Shown here: piece by piece, positions 10,709 through 25,600 of the stretch
Layout: every line of letters begins with the position of its first letter
Numbering within the stretch: position 1 is the stretch's first letter
From: Ctena decussata
Taxonomy: Eukaryota > Mollusca > Bivalvia > Lucinida > Lucinidae
DNA length: 64,000 bases
Assembly (NCBI GenBank): GCA_963989385.1
Contig: OZ022509.1
Location: 73,678,667 to 73,742,666 of the forward strand
Direction: 5' to 3'
Translations under genes and position numbers: made by a program
The notes under the pieces: model-generated
Databases searched by the model: none
Seen by the model: only the letters and a program-made list of their open reading frames with translations
What the model was told of the DNA's origin: nothing

Positions 10709-13700
10709 CTGAAAGAAAGAAAATCTTTTGTCAACATTCTTCTGTAAATAGAAATGCCATGGCTGAATGACTCCTTCAATCTTAGCTACCACATGCAAAA
10801 ACAATTATTTAAGGAATGAATGTTATTTTTTAAACGTTTACTGAAGTATAAACAACATTGGGTCACGAGCAAAGTAAGTGAACCCCGAAGGGGTTTACGT
10901 AAACTTTGCTCGTGACCCGATGTAGTTTATACTTCAGTAAACGTTTAAAAAAATAACGTTTATTCCTTATATTTATATTATTAAACGATGTTTTTGATCA
11001 ATAAAAAGATAAAGAAAAGTGAGAAATACATATATAAAAATTGTTTTAAAATCGTTTTAAAAACATTACCGGCCGAAGTTTTTCAATAGTTTGGAACAGC
11101 CGCATTATCACTGCCTACCCCTGCTGTAGATTTCAGGTGGAAGTAGGCGTAGCGAGCTGTCACTCAATGTTTACTGGCCATTCAAGTACACAGCATGCTG
11201 TAGATTTCACATGCTACTTAGTGAGATGAGCTGTCACTCTAAAGCGCGTGACACAATGTAATTATTGACTTGTAAACAATTTTGACTCCCGCATCACTTA
11301 TTGGGTTTACATAGAGCTTTGCAATGATAATGTAAATATTGCCACATACTGTACAAATTCAGAACATATACAGATCAGAACAATGCAGACACAGATCTGA
11401 CTGCTCCTGTAGGCGCTGTTTGCCGTTCCATCAGAATCTGTTGGATGCATTATTGAATTGTCAATGGCTAGAACCCTGATGGCTTGTCAACTCGTTCCTG
11501 GGTCCCTAAAGGTCACTTTATATAGAAACTAGCCCTGGATGGCTAGAACTATCCTTGGCTGGATCTAATTTTCATGGTCCCACGCCTGTTCGAGCCACTA
11601 AAGTTCTAGTGTATTAAAATGGTGAAAAAATATGAAGGTGTACCCACAAATCTTAACAATGTATTGACCAGAGCTCTAGATAAGAGGGAGCATTTGGTGA
11701 TAATTAGGGATAATTTTTGTTAATCCTGCATAAAAATGTATGTTGTGACCCCTCATCTGAACCGTCTCGATGAGACGGTTCAGATGAGGGGTCACAACAT
11801 ATGGTTTCGTTGAGAAATAAAAAAAATTATCCTTAATTATCATCAAATACTCCCTCTTATCTAAAGCTCTGATTGACCCTCTTAAATCTTTACAGCAAAA
11901 GTGAAGACGCTCATCTTTGCATGCTGAGCAGATTCTCCAGTGCTGTGTGCACAAGACCAAGAACAGTTTTTTCTCACGGCAGTCCCGAGCTCCAGATAAA
12001 AGGGGTATTGAGGACTTTTCTTATTTCTCAATGGAAACAAATGAGCCGCAATACAAGAAAACCAACAATGTGGCTGTGCGCCCACTGCAGACAAAGATGG
12101 GCCTTGGCGCCCGCCTAGTCTGATCAGACTCTTTGCTAAGCGCTTAAAGGGTAGCTAAGGGTCACAGCTAGCTCCATGCGAACAGTGAAGACTCTGATCA
12201 GACTGGGCGGATGCCCAGGCTGATCGGAGTCTGCGTTGGATGCACAACCACTTTGCTGGTTTTGGTGTCGCCGCTCAGATGTTGTAACCCCTCATTAGAA
12301 CCGTCTGAGTGAGACAGTTCAAATGAGGGGTCAAAACATGTTTTTTTGGAATAATGTGGAAATTTATCTCTAAATTATCCCTGTTCCCACCTCTTTTCTG
12401 GAACTCTCAACGCACTTCTCGTTTGACTTACTTGTAATTGACAATAGATCCCGCCAGAGCTTTGGTGCTACAGTCATCTCCGATGACAGATTTTTCTCCG
12501 ATAGATTTCTCCCCAATACTAAAATTTGCCGAGGCTGACTCACTGCTGAAACTGGCTCGCTTGTTATGGCTGCCAGACATTTCAGCTTGAACTTCCAGTC
12601 TGGAAGAAACATCAAATTTAACTTAAGTTGTGTGGAAAAGCTATTAAATGGCTCATGCAAACAGGAAAGAAGCCGACAAGCCTGCACATCTATGCAGTTT
12701 GATCAGCTGCTTTGTTGGTGCTTTGGGTTTAACAACTCTTTGAGACAATATTTCAGTCTATATCGAGCCGTCGCCTAGAGAGAGGAAGAAAGGAAAGAGG
12801 TATAATAGGGGAGAGAAAAAATGTCTAATCAAACTCCAACCATGCCATGCCTACTTCAAGCACAGTCAGCCTTTACCTTTCTATATGTATTATCCAAATT
12901 AGTATGACATACATGTCTTAAGATCTCTTCTAAAATGACATTAAATGAGCCGTGACACAACAAAATCAACAAAGTGGCTTGTGTGCCCAGCAAAGACTCG
13001 GATCAGCCTGGGCTTTGCCCAGTCTGATCAGAATCTTTGCTGTGCGCTTTAATAGAGGGTAGATAAGGACTAAGCTACCTCTATGCAAACAGTGAAGACG
13101 CTTTTCAGACTGTTGTTGTTCTGTTGTGTTACATCCATGGTAAACAGCTATGGTTGTGTCTTCGCTGGGCTTGCATGCTAACTTTGCTGATTGTAACTAA
13201 TTACTATCTTAATTCTTAAGTCTAACTGTAAAGCAATGCCACAATATAGCTAATGGAATTGCAAAAAGGGGAGTCCCTGATCAGACTGCTCCTAAGAGCT
13301 CTTGTCTGGGCCAACACTGCTCAGGCACTTCGGTATAAATAATTTGGGTTTATACAGTAAGATCAACTAAAGACCCTAAATCAGTAACCAGCAATACCTG
13401 ACTCACACAGAGCTCTAGATAAGAGGGGTATTTGATGATAATTGAGGGATTAATTTTCTTTATTTCTCATCAAAACCATATGTTGTGACCCCTCATCTGA
13501 ACCGTCTCTTCGAGACGGTTCAGATGAGGGGTCACAACATATGTTTTTATCCAGAATTAACAAAAATTATCCCTAATTATCACCCAATACTCCCTCTTAT
13601 CTAGGGCTCTGCTTACAGTGTATTAGCTCACTGTCATTGATTTCCTCCACCATTTTTTCCGCTCAAAGTAATAATAATAATACCCTAGCAGCATCTGTAA

Positions 13701-14419
13701 TCTTATTCTTTGGCATTTCTTTGTCTCGATCAAAGTAATAATAACTAGAGCAAGTGAGCAGGGGTTCACGTATACCCCGACCAGTACCACCGCCTAATGA
13801 AAGCTTACTTTACCACAAAACTACAAACAAGGGCTTCGCAAGCGGCGCATAATACGCCCGTTTCAGTGTCATGAAGGAGTTTCAGAATGAACAAGATTGT
13901 TTATAGAAGGATGGACAAGCAGACAAAACAGGGGAAACAACTCTCTAATTAATGACTGCAATGTTATCAAAACAAACAACACATCAAATACTATTAGTAC
14001 ACCAAAAATCAGGTTCCAGGGTGAAGCAGCTCAAAAGTTGTGAAACACCAAAGTCAAACAAGGGAGATAATTCATAAACTCTTAGTCCCAATACTTTCCC
14101 TTGACAATATACACATCACCATAAAGTCTTGTTAAAATATTTCCAACGGTTAAGGAGATACAGAGTAAAACGGAAATTGATGCAAGGGCAGATAATTCAG
14201 GAAGTAAGCCAGAGTTGTGGTTCATGCACATTACCCCATTATTATACACATTCCTACCAAGTTTCATTGAAATATTTCAAAGGGTTAAGTAGTTATGGGG
14301 GAATGGGTAAGCCTAACAAGTCGCCCAAGGGCAACGATCGCTCACCTGTCAGTATATGCTAAATTTATATAAAATTGGTAGTACTACAGTCCCAGATGCT
14401 AGATACCAAGTTTCAAGGC

Positions 14420-14453
<34 letters not shown>

Positions 14454-16612
14454 CAAGGTTTTTGCCATTATATGGGCATGGTGGCCATCTTGGTCATGTG
14501 AGTGGACCGAATATATAAACTTTGTTTCCCGCTTTGCCTGAAGGCTGCATTTGAAATTAAATTGAAATCTGCCCAGTAGTTTCAGAGGAGAAGTCCTTTA
14601 AAAATGTTGACACATTACAGACAAACCACCTTTAGTAGATAACTAGATCCATATATGGGCATGGTGGCCATCTTGGTCATGTGACCCAGACCCCGGGTAT
14701 AAACTTTCGTTCCCCCTTCCCACTGAGACTCCGTATGAAATTTGGCTTCAATCGGCCCAGTGGTTTCAGAGGAGAAGATGTTTGAAAATCTTGATGATGG
14801 ATGTTCCGACCGAATGACCTTGACCTTAAGTGACATAATGTCTTCATCTGGTCATTTAGTCGACCATGTATACCAAGTATTGTACCTAATACTTAAATAG
14901 TTTCTGAGAAATCCACTATTTAAGCGTTTTTCCATATAAAAGCCTAACGTACCAAAGTTGACCATGCCGTAAATTAGGTCAAGGTCAATGCAAGGTCATG
15001 ATTTGTATAAAATATGATGGGCCCGCATGTCCAATGCTACATACCAAGTTTCAAGGTCATAGGCCTTTTGGTTCTGGAGAAGAAGTTTTTTGAAGGGTTT
15101 TTACCATATATGGGCATGGCGGCCATCTTGGTCATGTGACCCAGACCCCGGGTATAAAATTTCGTTCCCCTATCCCACTGAGACTCCATATGAAATTTGG
15201 CTTCAATCGGCCCAGTGGTTTCAGAGGAGAAGATGTTTGAAAATCTTGACGACTGACGGTCTGACGGAATGACCTTGACCTTTAGTGACATAATATCTTC
15301 ATATGGTCATTTAGTCGACCATGTATACCAAGTATTGTACCTTAGACTTACATAGTTTCTGAGAAATCCACTGTTTAAGCGTTTTCCCATATAAAAGCCT
15401 AACGTACCAAAGTTGACCATCCCGTAAATTAGGTCAAGGTCAACGCAAGGTCATGATTTGTATAAACTATGATGGGCCCGCATGCCCGATGCTACATACC
15501 AAGTTTCAAGGTCATAGGCCTTTTGGTTCTGGAGGAGAAGATTTTTGAAGGGTTTTTACCATATATGGGCATGGCGGCCATCTTGGTCATGTGACCCAGA
15601 CCCCGGGTATAAACTTTCGTTCCCCCTTCCCACTGAGACTCCTTATGAAATTTGGCTTCAATCGGCCTAGTGGTTTCAGAGGAGAAGATGTTTGAAAATC
15701 TTGACGAAGGATGGTCCGACGGAATGACCTTGACCTTTAGTGACATAATATCTTCATATGGTCATTTAGTCGACCATGTATACCAAGTATTGTACCTTAG
15801 ACTTACATAGTTTCTGAGAAATCCACTGTTTAAGCGTTTTCCCATATAAAAGCCTAACGTACCTAAGTTGACCATGCCGTAAATTAGGTCAAGGTCAACG
15901 CAAGGTCATGATTTGTATAAACTTTGATGGGCCCGCATGCCCAATGCTACACACCAAGTTTCAAGGTCATAGGCCTTTTGGTTCTGGAGAAGAAGATTTT
16001 TGAAAGGTTTTTACCATATATGGGCATGGCGGCCATCTTGGTCATGTGACCCAGACCCCGGGTATAAACTTTCGTTCCCCCATCCCACTGAGACTCCGTA
16101 TTAAATTTGGCTTCAATCGGCCCAGTGTTTTCAGAGGAGAAGATGTTTGAAAATCTTGACGACGGACCGTCTGACGGAATGACCTTGACCTTTAGTGACA
16201 TAATATCTTCATCTGGTCATTTAGTCGACCATGTATACCAAGTATTGTACCTTAAACTTAAATAGTTTCTGAGAAATCCACCGTTTAAGCGTTTTCCCAT
16301 ATAAAAGCCTAACGTACCAAAGTTGACCATGTCATAAATTAGGTCAAGGTCATCACAAGGTCATGATTTATATAAATTATAATGGGCCCGCATGCCCGAT
16401 GCTACATACCAAGTTTCAAGGTCATAGGCCTTTTGGTTCTGGAGAAGAAGATTTTTGAAGGGTTTTTACCATATATGGGCGTGGCGGCCATCTTGGTCAT
16501 GTGACCTGGACCAAATATATAAACTTTTGTTCCCCCATCCTGTTAAGGCTCCATATGAAATTTGGCTTCAATCCACCCAGTGGTTTCTGAGAAGAAGATG
16601 TTTATAATTGTG

Positions 16613-16643
<31 letters not shown>

Positions 16644-19600
16644 ACGGACGACGGACCATGTCTATACTATAAGCTCACCTTCACAGGTGAGCTAAAAATC
16701 TAATCAAAGGGAGGTTACTCCAAAATAAAGTAAGGGGGAACAACCATTCTTATATGTGACACACTGTCTTGTGATCATGCACATTGCTATAAAGTGTCAT
16801 CAAGATTTACCAAATGGCTACTTAGTTATTGAATGCACAAGATTAGTATACACAAAAATGCCCTAAAAATCTAATCAAAGGGATGCAACTCCAAAACAAA
16901 GAAGGGGAGAGCAACCATTGTTATACGCGACACATCATCACACCCTCATACACATTGCTATGAAGTTTCATCAAGATATCCCAAACGGTTATCTAGTTAT
17001 GGCGCGCACAAGACTAGTAGGGTAAAAAATAATCAAAGGGGCATAACTTTGAAACTAAGAAAGGGGGAGCAACCATTACTATACGCGACACTTTGCCCCA
17101 TCCTAATATATATGCCTACAAAATTTCATGAAGATATCTCAAACGGTTTCTGAGATATGGTGCGCACAAGAATGTTGACGGACGGACAGACAGACGGACG
17201 GACAGACAGACGGACGGACGGACAGCGCCATGCCATAATACGTCCATTTTTTCAAAACGGGCGTATAAAAAAAGGTTTAACGCAAAACTTTGACGTAACG
17301 TTGACGAACGGATGGACTAACGAATGAGTGGACAAACAAACGAACGACAGAATGACAAAAACTATATACCCCCAGACATACTTCGTATGTCGGGGTATAA
17401 CCAAACATACTTCATAAATCGGGGGTATAACCAGACATACTTCGTATGTCGGGGGTATAATAATATCTTAGTAGCATCTGTATTCTTATTCTTAGGCATT
17501 TCTTTGTCTTGATTATTTGCTTTTATGCATTTTAGAAATACAAGTTAAATGAAATCCACAGAAATTAAAACAGCAGAACATTTTTATATACTTATTGCAG
17601 CAAAAATTTACAGCTGCAGAAATGAGCCGCGACAGGACAAAACCAACAATGTGGTTGTGCGCCCAGCGCAGACTCAGATCAGCCTGGGCATCCGCCCAGT
17701 CTGATCAGAGTCTTCTCTGTCCGCATGAAGGTAGCTTAGACCCTTAGATACCCTTTAAGCGCTTAGTGAAGAGTCTGATCAGACTGGGCGGATGCCCAGG
17801 CTGGTCCAAGTCTGCGCTGGGTGCACAACCACATTGTTGGTTTTCACGTGTCGCGGCTCAAATGCAGTAGTAAAGCCTTACTTGGTATGAAGTCCAATCA
17901 CAGCAGCATAAGTGCTACCTGACATACTACCATTGAGACTGGCACCAGCTATGGCTCTGTTACTGGCTGAGTCCCGGTCACTCTCAGGAATTATACCCAC
18001 ACGGTCCATGTTGCTGCCGCTAGCACTGTAGATACTGTTCGTCATACCGACAGAGGCTTCTCCTATAGAGGGCGCTATACTGGGATTTGCAACATGGTGG
18101 CCTGTTCCGACACTCTGAGTATCCGTTGCTGGAGTAAAAATTGTAAAGTTAAATTAAAGATAGTGCCAGCTAACTCTAGACATGGATGGATGACTTGCAA
18201 TTTCATGTCCTTATTTATATCAAGACAATGGAAGGACTATAATGAATGGCTGTACATAATGGAACCCAGTTTATGATTGGAAAGATTTCAGACTCCCGCA
18301 AGTCTTGAAACCAGGGGCCATATTTATAAACCGACTTAAGTGGTTGCTATGCTGTTGCCAAGGCTAAATTTCTACGAAGGAGGTTCCCTACAACTATGAA
18401 ATTTGTTCTGGAGGAACAGTCTTTGTAAGACTGTTCCTCCAGAGCAAATTTCATTGTTGTAGGAAATCTCCTTTATACAAATTTCTTGAAACCAGGGGCC
18501 GTATTCATAAAGCCACTTAAATCATTGCTATGCTGTTGCTAAGGCTAAATATCTATAAGGCAGATTCCTCCAGAGCAAATTTCATAGTTGTAGGGAATCT
18601 CCTTCAAAGAAATTTATCCTTAGCAACAGCATAGCAACCACTTAAGTAGTTTTATGAATACGGCCCCTGGGCCACTAGATTAGCAGGCCAGGGTTAACCT
18701 ACTGAGATACTGGGGATCAACTCTACAGAGGATTTGGTTAATTTAACACATTTCTCCTTGAAAACGTACGTAATGACCAGTTAAGAAGGAGTAACTGGAA
18801 AAAAAATTTCACCTGACCATAAAAATGCATGTTATGACCATAATGGAAACAGTTCTATTATGGAGCCAAGACGTATGTTTTCATTGAGAAATAAGAAAAC
18901 ACCCAACCTTCTCCATAGCACTGAGTGACCCTACACTGGCTATGTTTTTATATTACAGGAATTTTCATGGAACGTTACAGAATTTTTTTATGGAAATAAC
19001 AAAAATATTCAAGGAGAATAACAGAAATAATCTCAGAAATGTCCTATGATCATCTCCTTAATAGGTCCTCTGATGCAAGAGGTACTCACTCTGAGCAAAT
19101 TCTTTCCTGTGAGAAGGGAGATAAGAACTTCCATATCAGAGTGATTGCCCTTTCAGCTCTACCCTTTCACTGGATAGACTTGCATAGCTCTAGATAAGAG
19201 GGAGTATTTGATGATAATTAAGGATAATTTCTCTTATTTCTCATTCAAACCATATGTTGTGACCCCTCATTTGAACCGTCTCGTCGAGACGGTTCAGATG
19301 AGGGGTCACAACATATGTTTTTAAGCAGAATTTATAAAAATTATCCCTAATTATCATCGAATACTCCCTCTTATCTAGAGCTCTGGACTTGGCATAATTA
19401 TCTGGGTATACTTGAGCAATACCCTGGTATTCCTTGGGCTACTCGAACATATGAGCCACGACGCGAGAAAACCAACAATGTGGTTGTGTGCCCAGTGCAG
19501 ACTCAGATCAGCCTGGGCATCTGCCTAGTTTGATCAGACTCTTCGTTAAGATCTCAAAGGATAGCTTAGGTTCTAAGCTACCTTCTTGCGGACAGCGAAG

Positions 19601-22600
19601 ACTCTGATCAGACTGGGCGGATGCCCAGGCTGATCTGAGTCTGTGCTGGGCGCACAACCACATTGTTGGTTTTGTCGTGTCGCGGCTCATATCTTCCAGC
19701 AGCGCATGGAATACCTGTGTACTGCTCTGATTTACCCAAGTAATTAAGCCAGACATGCCCAATCTCAGGATACTTACAAGGGTACATTCCAGAGGGAATG
19801 CCAGTTTCATTTTCCTCAAACTCAAACCTGACCCCACCTCCATCAGTAGTTGTTATACCACATCCTCCACTCCGGCACAGAGATATGGGGACAACACCGT
19901 AGACATAGCCAAGTAAGATAGGCACTCCAATACCTGATGGCAACAGAATGTATATACATGTAATTTTGCTAAGCAATAATGTTTTCCTAGCTCATTTGAA
20001 ACTTTGACTTTTAAAAAGAATATTTTGGCAGATGGGTATGCTTTCTGCTAAAGCACTCTGACATTTACTTTTCCCTCCTTTTTCTACAGGGTTCACTCTT
20101 AACTCTTTCGGTGCCAATTTTATATAGAAAAGCATTGCCAGCGCTAAATTCATTTTACAAAAAAAAAAACTAAATACTGGGTGTTTCTGGTAAATAAAAC
20201 CCTTGAAAAGTCTCTAAATTTCATCAAAATTTTTTCTCACAAAAAAAATCATTGTTTGCCATAATCTGGTCGTGGACATAGAGGATCTTACATGAGTGCT
20301 CATGTATTATTGAATTTATTAAACGAGTTGGGGAAAAAGATAAGATGCGAGGCTTTGCCTAGCAATTTATCGGTTTTCCCCAATGAGTTTAATAAATTCA
20401 ATAATACAGGAGCATGAATGCAAGATTCTGTTTATCATATGACACTTAAATTGCATTTTATCAACAGAATTTGCACTAAAACGTCACAATTTCGCTTTTA
20501 GAAAACGCAACGTTTATATGAATGTCAATGTATAACGTTACGACATAATTTGCATATTTAATCCACTAGTGGATTATCGCATTTAATGCATGGCTTTACT
20601 ACACTCTCAGATGCGATGTCATATGATAATTTGAGTAACTTCCCTAAATAGTTAACGAAACTATGCCAGTCACATTAAAGCGACAATGATGCTCTGCCTA
20701 GCATCTGGGTGACAATTGCTCAGAACGAGTAAAAAATAAAGGCTTTACTCCTCTGAAAACACAACACTCTTCTCTTAAAGAGCCTTACAGGGTACCCGAT
20801 TTCGGAAGGGTTTTGTTACCATAGAGACTTTAGATAGATATTGTCTTTCCAACTTCTAGATTAGCCACTACTTGGGCTATGATGACAAAATTCGCTACCA
20901 CACCACCACAGCCACTTTCTCTGTGACATTATGCCATTTGATACTCTATTAATCCTAATAAAGGCCCCTGCTTTAATAATCGCCCCTGTCTCTTTTCCGA
21001 AAATAAGGTTATATTAACTTGCACGAATTTTTTGTTTGATTCTCTGGATGAGGTAGCTCTTTGAAATGGAGCAAATTCTTTCAAGAGTTGACACCCAATG
21101 AGAAGGGAGGCAAAACATAGTAGAGTTGATTAATGAAAGTATTTCTATTCTCCCGTATACTGGTACAGTTTGTTCGAGGTATTTTGGCAGTGGCTGATTT
21201 ACTGCACTTTAGACTCTAAATAACAACCCCTTTTAGCAAAATGCATCACCATCGAGGCATTTATAGGATTAATGGAATTCTGAATGAATTTGAGAGTAAA
21301 AATATCAACCTGCCTATTCCCTTTCCAGATTTCTATATATAAAGATTGTCTTACCAACTGCTAGACCAGCAACCACCGGGGCTACCAGGACAGATGCTGC
21401 TACCCCACCCACTATGGCTAGGTTTCTCCTCCGTCGAGAAGCTGTCTCATATTTGGAATGAATCTGAAAGTCAGAAACATAGTTTGTCTCAATATCTACT
21501 TTCTTTAAATATATATTGTAAAAAGAGTTTTCACTCTCTTTGTCAGAAGAAAATGTGGGTATTTTCTATTTTTTCCGTCATTCAGTCATAGAGCTCTAGA
21601 TAAGAGGGAGTATTTGATGATAATTAGGGATAATTTTTGTTAATTTTGCATAAAAACATATGTTGTGACCCCTCATCTGAACCGTCTCGACGAGACGGTT
21701 CAGATGAGGGGTCACAACATATGGTTTCAACAAGAAATAAGAAAAATTATCCTTAATTATCATCAGATACTCCCTCTTATCTAGAGCTCTGAGTCAGTCA
21801 GTCAGTCACAACTCTGAACCTGAAAGCTCTTTTAAAAATAGCCATCAGAGGAGATGGCGAATCCCCCGACCGAAGACCCCCATGGGCCTGGGTAAAAAGG
21901 GTGCACTTCAAAACACATATTAGTAATATATTGTCGTTCTTTTATGCTTCTGACTGACATTAACTGTTAACAGATGCATGATTATCTAACACTCAGACTA
22001 AAACAGTATATGCTTGACTGCTAAAAAGAGGTAATATCTCAAACAGCCACCATATACACAAATGTATAGCATACGATACATTCAACTTTCAAAATGTGTG
22101 AATAACTTCTAAAGTACAAGCCCTACAAACCTAATTTTGAGCTCTCTAGTATGTGAATATGTGAATTTGGACAAAGAATCCAAATCTGGAAAAAAAAAAA
22201 AAAAATTTTGGTGGGGGGGGGGGGGGGGGGGGGGTGCGGGAGGGGGCACGGGAATGTGGAGGGGTAAGAGAGAGTTAGGAACACTGATAAAATATCACAG
22301 CATGATCATCAATATTCTAAAAGGTTCACGGTTATTCAAATTCTGGAGCTGGCCAGGGTTATACAGTTATGGAGCAGAGACTCAAACAGCAGCTCAAACT
22401 ACCAAAGGGAAATAATTCACTAGGTCTAAAAGCAAGAGTTATCATTCATGTATGAGACAAATTGTCATGACCTGTTCTGCATATCTGTGAGGTATCATGA
22501 AAATATTTCAAAAGGTATTCAAGCTATGGAGCGGACACTTAAAATCATCAAAGGGAAATAACTCCAAAAGTAAGAAAGCAAGAGTTGTCATTCTTGTTCG

Positions 22601-25600
22601 CGACACATCATCATGACCTGTTCTACATATCTGTGAAGTATCATGAAAATATTCCAAAAGGTATTCAAGTTATAGAGCGGACACGAAATCACACCTAAAA
22701 CCATCAAGGGGTAATAACTCAAAAAGTAAGAAAGCAAGAGTTGTCTTTCTTGCTCGTGACACATCGTCATGACCTGTTCTACATATCTGTGAAGTATCAT
22801 GAAAATATTCCAAAAGGTATTCAAGTTATACAGCGGACACGAAATCATACCTAAAATGATCAAGGGGAAATAACTCAATAAGTAAGAAAGCAAGAGTTGT
22901 CATTCTTGTTCGCGACACACCGTCATGACCTGTTCTACATATCTGTGAAGTATCATGAGAATATTCCAAATGGTATTCTAGTTATAGAGCGGACACGAAT
23001 CTGCAAAAAAATCACACCGAAAACCATCAAGGGGAAATAACTCAAAAAGTAAGAAAGCAAGAGTTGTCATTCTTGTTCGCGACACATCGTCATGACCTGT
23101 TCTACATTTCTGTGAAGTATCATGAAAATATTCCAAAGGGTATTCAAGTTACAGAGCGGACACGAATCTGCCAAAAAATCACCAAAGGGGAGATAATTCA
23201 AAAAGTACAATAGCAAGAGTTACCATTCTTGTACGCGACACATCGTCATGACCTGTTCTACATAACTGTGAAGTATCATGAAAATATTCCAAAGGGTATT
23301 CAAGATATAGAGCGGACAAGAAAGTGTTTACGGACGGACAGACGGACAGACGGACGGACGGACGCCAGGCTCATCACTATATCCCCCGAACCTTTCGGTC
23401 GGGGGATAACAAAACGACAAGAGTGAAGAGCCCAACTTCACCCACTTGTTTTGTAATTCTAACTTCGAAATTGCAAAACTATTGCAGCTGCAAACTTCTC
23501 ATAATAAATTCAAGTTGCACACAATTCTGAGAATTTGACCCTTAAGATATCGTACACAGGCCACTCTCCATATCTCAAACACTGATATCTTAAAGTACCC
23601 TGTCATATCACAGAATATAGTTTAAACATTTTCCCAATGTTTATTAACATTTTAACTCCTATCATATCAAACTACTGATATCTCAAAAGTAAATTTTCTG
23701 GGACCGAAAATTTACATTGAGGTATTGGTAGTTTGGGATGAAAGTCGACTTTTGAGATATCGAACACTGACCGTTCATGCTTACCTTTCTGCCTACCCAC
23801 ACCGGTATTCCTATAATCATCGCTGGCACAGCTATTCCTGCCACAAGTGTGATCCCCACAGGAGCCCCTACTAGGGTCCCTAACTGCCATAATATCTTCT
23901 TCTTTCTACTCCATGGCTTCTTACCCCAGAATGTACAACCTGAAGGACTGAAATGAAATAGAAGAGTTCAGAAATGTCACATATTGTGATAGAACATGAC
24001 TAAAAATAGCCATCAGAGGAGATGGCAAATCCCCCGACCTAAGACCCCCATGGGCCTTGGTAAAAAGGGTGCACTTCAAAACACATATAAGAAATATATT
24101 GTTGTTCTTTTATGCTTCTGATTGACATTAACTGTTAACATACGCATGATCATCTAACACTCAGACTAAAACAGTATGCTTGACTGCTAAAAAGAGGCAA
24201 TATCACAAACAACCACCATATAAACAAATGTATAGCATATGATACACTCAATTTTCAAAATGTGTGAATAACTTCTAAAGTACAAGCCCTACAAACCTAA
24301 TTTTGAGCTCTCTAGTAAGTGAATTTGAACAAAGAACCCAAATCTGGAAAAACTAGAAAATTGTGTCTGTAAGACACTAATGATGCCCCCGTGCAGCGCC
24401 TGTAACAGGACATGTGTACATCCCTAAAGCACCTTTCAAGCACAAATGCTATTTACAAAGAATCCACTGAAAACATTTCACAAACTTTATACCCTATAGT
24501 GCAAAATGCAGCCCAAAATGACTAAGTTTAAAAGGCCATAATTCCTTCAGAATTATTTTTTTCCTATCATAACCAACATGCACATCTTCACTGTGTCCAC
24601 AACAAGTCTCCAATGTCTGAAAAACAGCAAATGAAAATTGTGGGAGGAGTTAATTACACAAAGTACTTACCCTACAATGCAAACATATGCCTAAAATGAC
24701 TAAGTTCAAAAGGCCGTAATTCTGTCAAAATTAATTGTAGCTCCAACAAAAACCCACATGCACATCTTCAATATGTCCACAACATGTATGTGAAGTTTGA
24801 AAAAGATCCACTGAAAACTGAGGGAGGAGTTGATTACACAAACTCCTCACCCTACAAATGTAAAAATTTGCCTAAAATGACTAAGTTCAAAAAGCCGTAA
24901 TTCTGTCAAAATCAATTCTAGTTCCAACAAAAACCCACATGCACATCTTCAATATGTCCACAACATGTATGCAAGGTTTGAAAAAGATCCATTGAAAACT
25001 GTGGGAGGAGTTGATTACACAAACTACATACCCTACAATGCAAAAATTTGCCTAAAATGACTAAGTTCAAAAGGCCGTAATTCTGTCAAAATTAATTCTA
25101 GCTCCAACAAAAACCCACATGCACATCTTCAATATGTCCACAACATGTATGCAAGGTTTGAAAAAGATCCATTGTAAACTGTGGGAGGAGTTGATTACAC
25201 AAACTGCATACCCTACAATGCAAAAATTTGCCTAAAATGACTAAGTTCAAAAGGCCGTAATTCTGTCAAAATTAATTCTAGCTCCAACAAAAACCCACAT
25301 GCACATCTTCAATATGTCCACAACCTGTATGTGAAGTTTGAAAAAGATCCACTGAAAACTGTGGGAGGAGTTGATTACACAAACTCTATACCGTAAAGTG
25401 TGACAAACGGACGGACAGACGGACGGATGGACGGACGGACAGACAGGAGCAAATCTTAATGCCCCCTGACTATCGTCACGGGGGCATAAAAGATCCATTG
25501 AAAACTGTGGGAGGAGTTGATTACACAAACTACATACCCTACAATGCAAAAATTTGCCTAAAATGACTAAGTTCAAAAGGCCGTAATTCTGTCAAAATTA

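Larger units (their letters stand above)
13672..17513. mobile_element. Triple nest of Helentron-like elements with a flanking ~57-bp direct repeat
   Basis: The outer layer (family VI, about 13745-17460) has the left motif TATACCCCGACC complementary to the right hairpin GACATACTTCGTATGTCGGG, then GTATAA. The middle layer (family IV) is 13831-17270 and the inner layer (family I) is about 14320-16696. Both flanks of the whole carry a similar ~57-bp segment (GCATCTGTAATCTTATTCTT at the left; GCATCTGTATTCTTATTCTT at the right). This could be an unusually long duplication or a prior tandem repeat. Confidence 0.7.

Noticed and set aside
10709..10779. ATG at 10779 as the start of a separate 295-codon gene
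   Set aside because: A polypyrimidine tract and AG at 10709-10710 lie between it and the coding exon, and the exon phase fits the upstream RNF19 exon.
14615..16201. Four similar ~84-codon minus-strand frames (MSLKVKV...)
   Set aside because: They follow the 455-bp tandem array period exactly and have no splice or domain support; their similarity is explained by DNA repetition.
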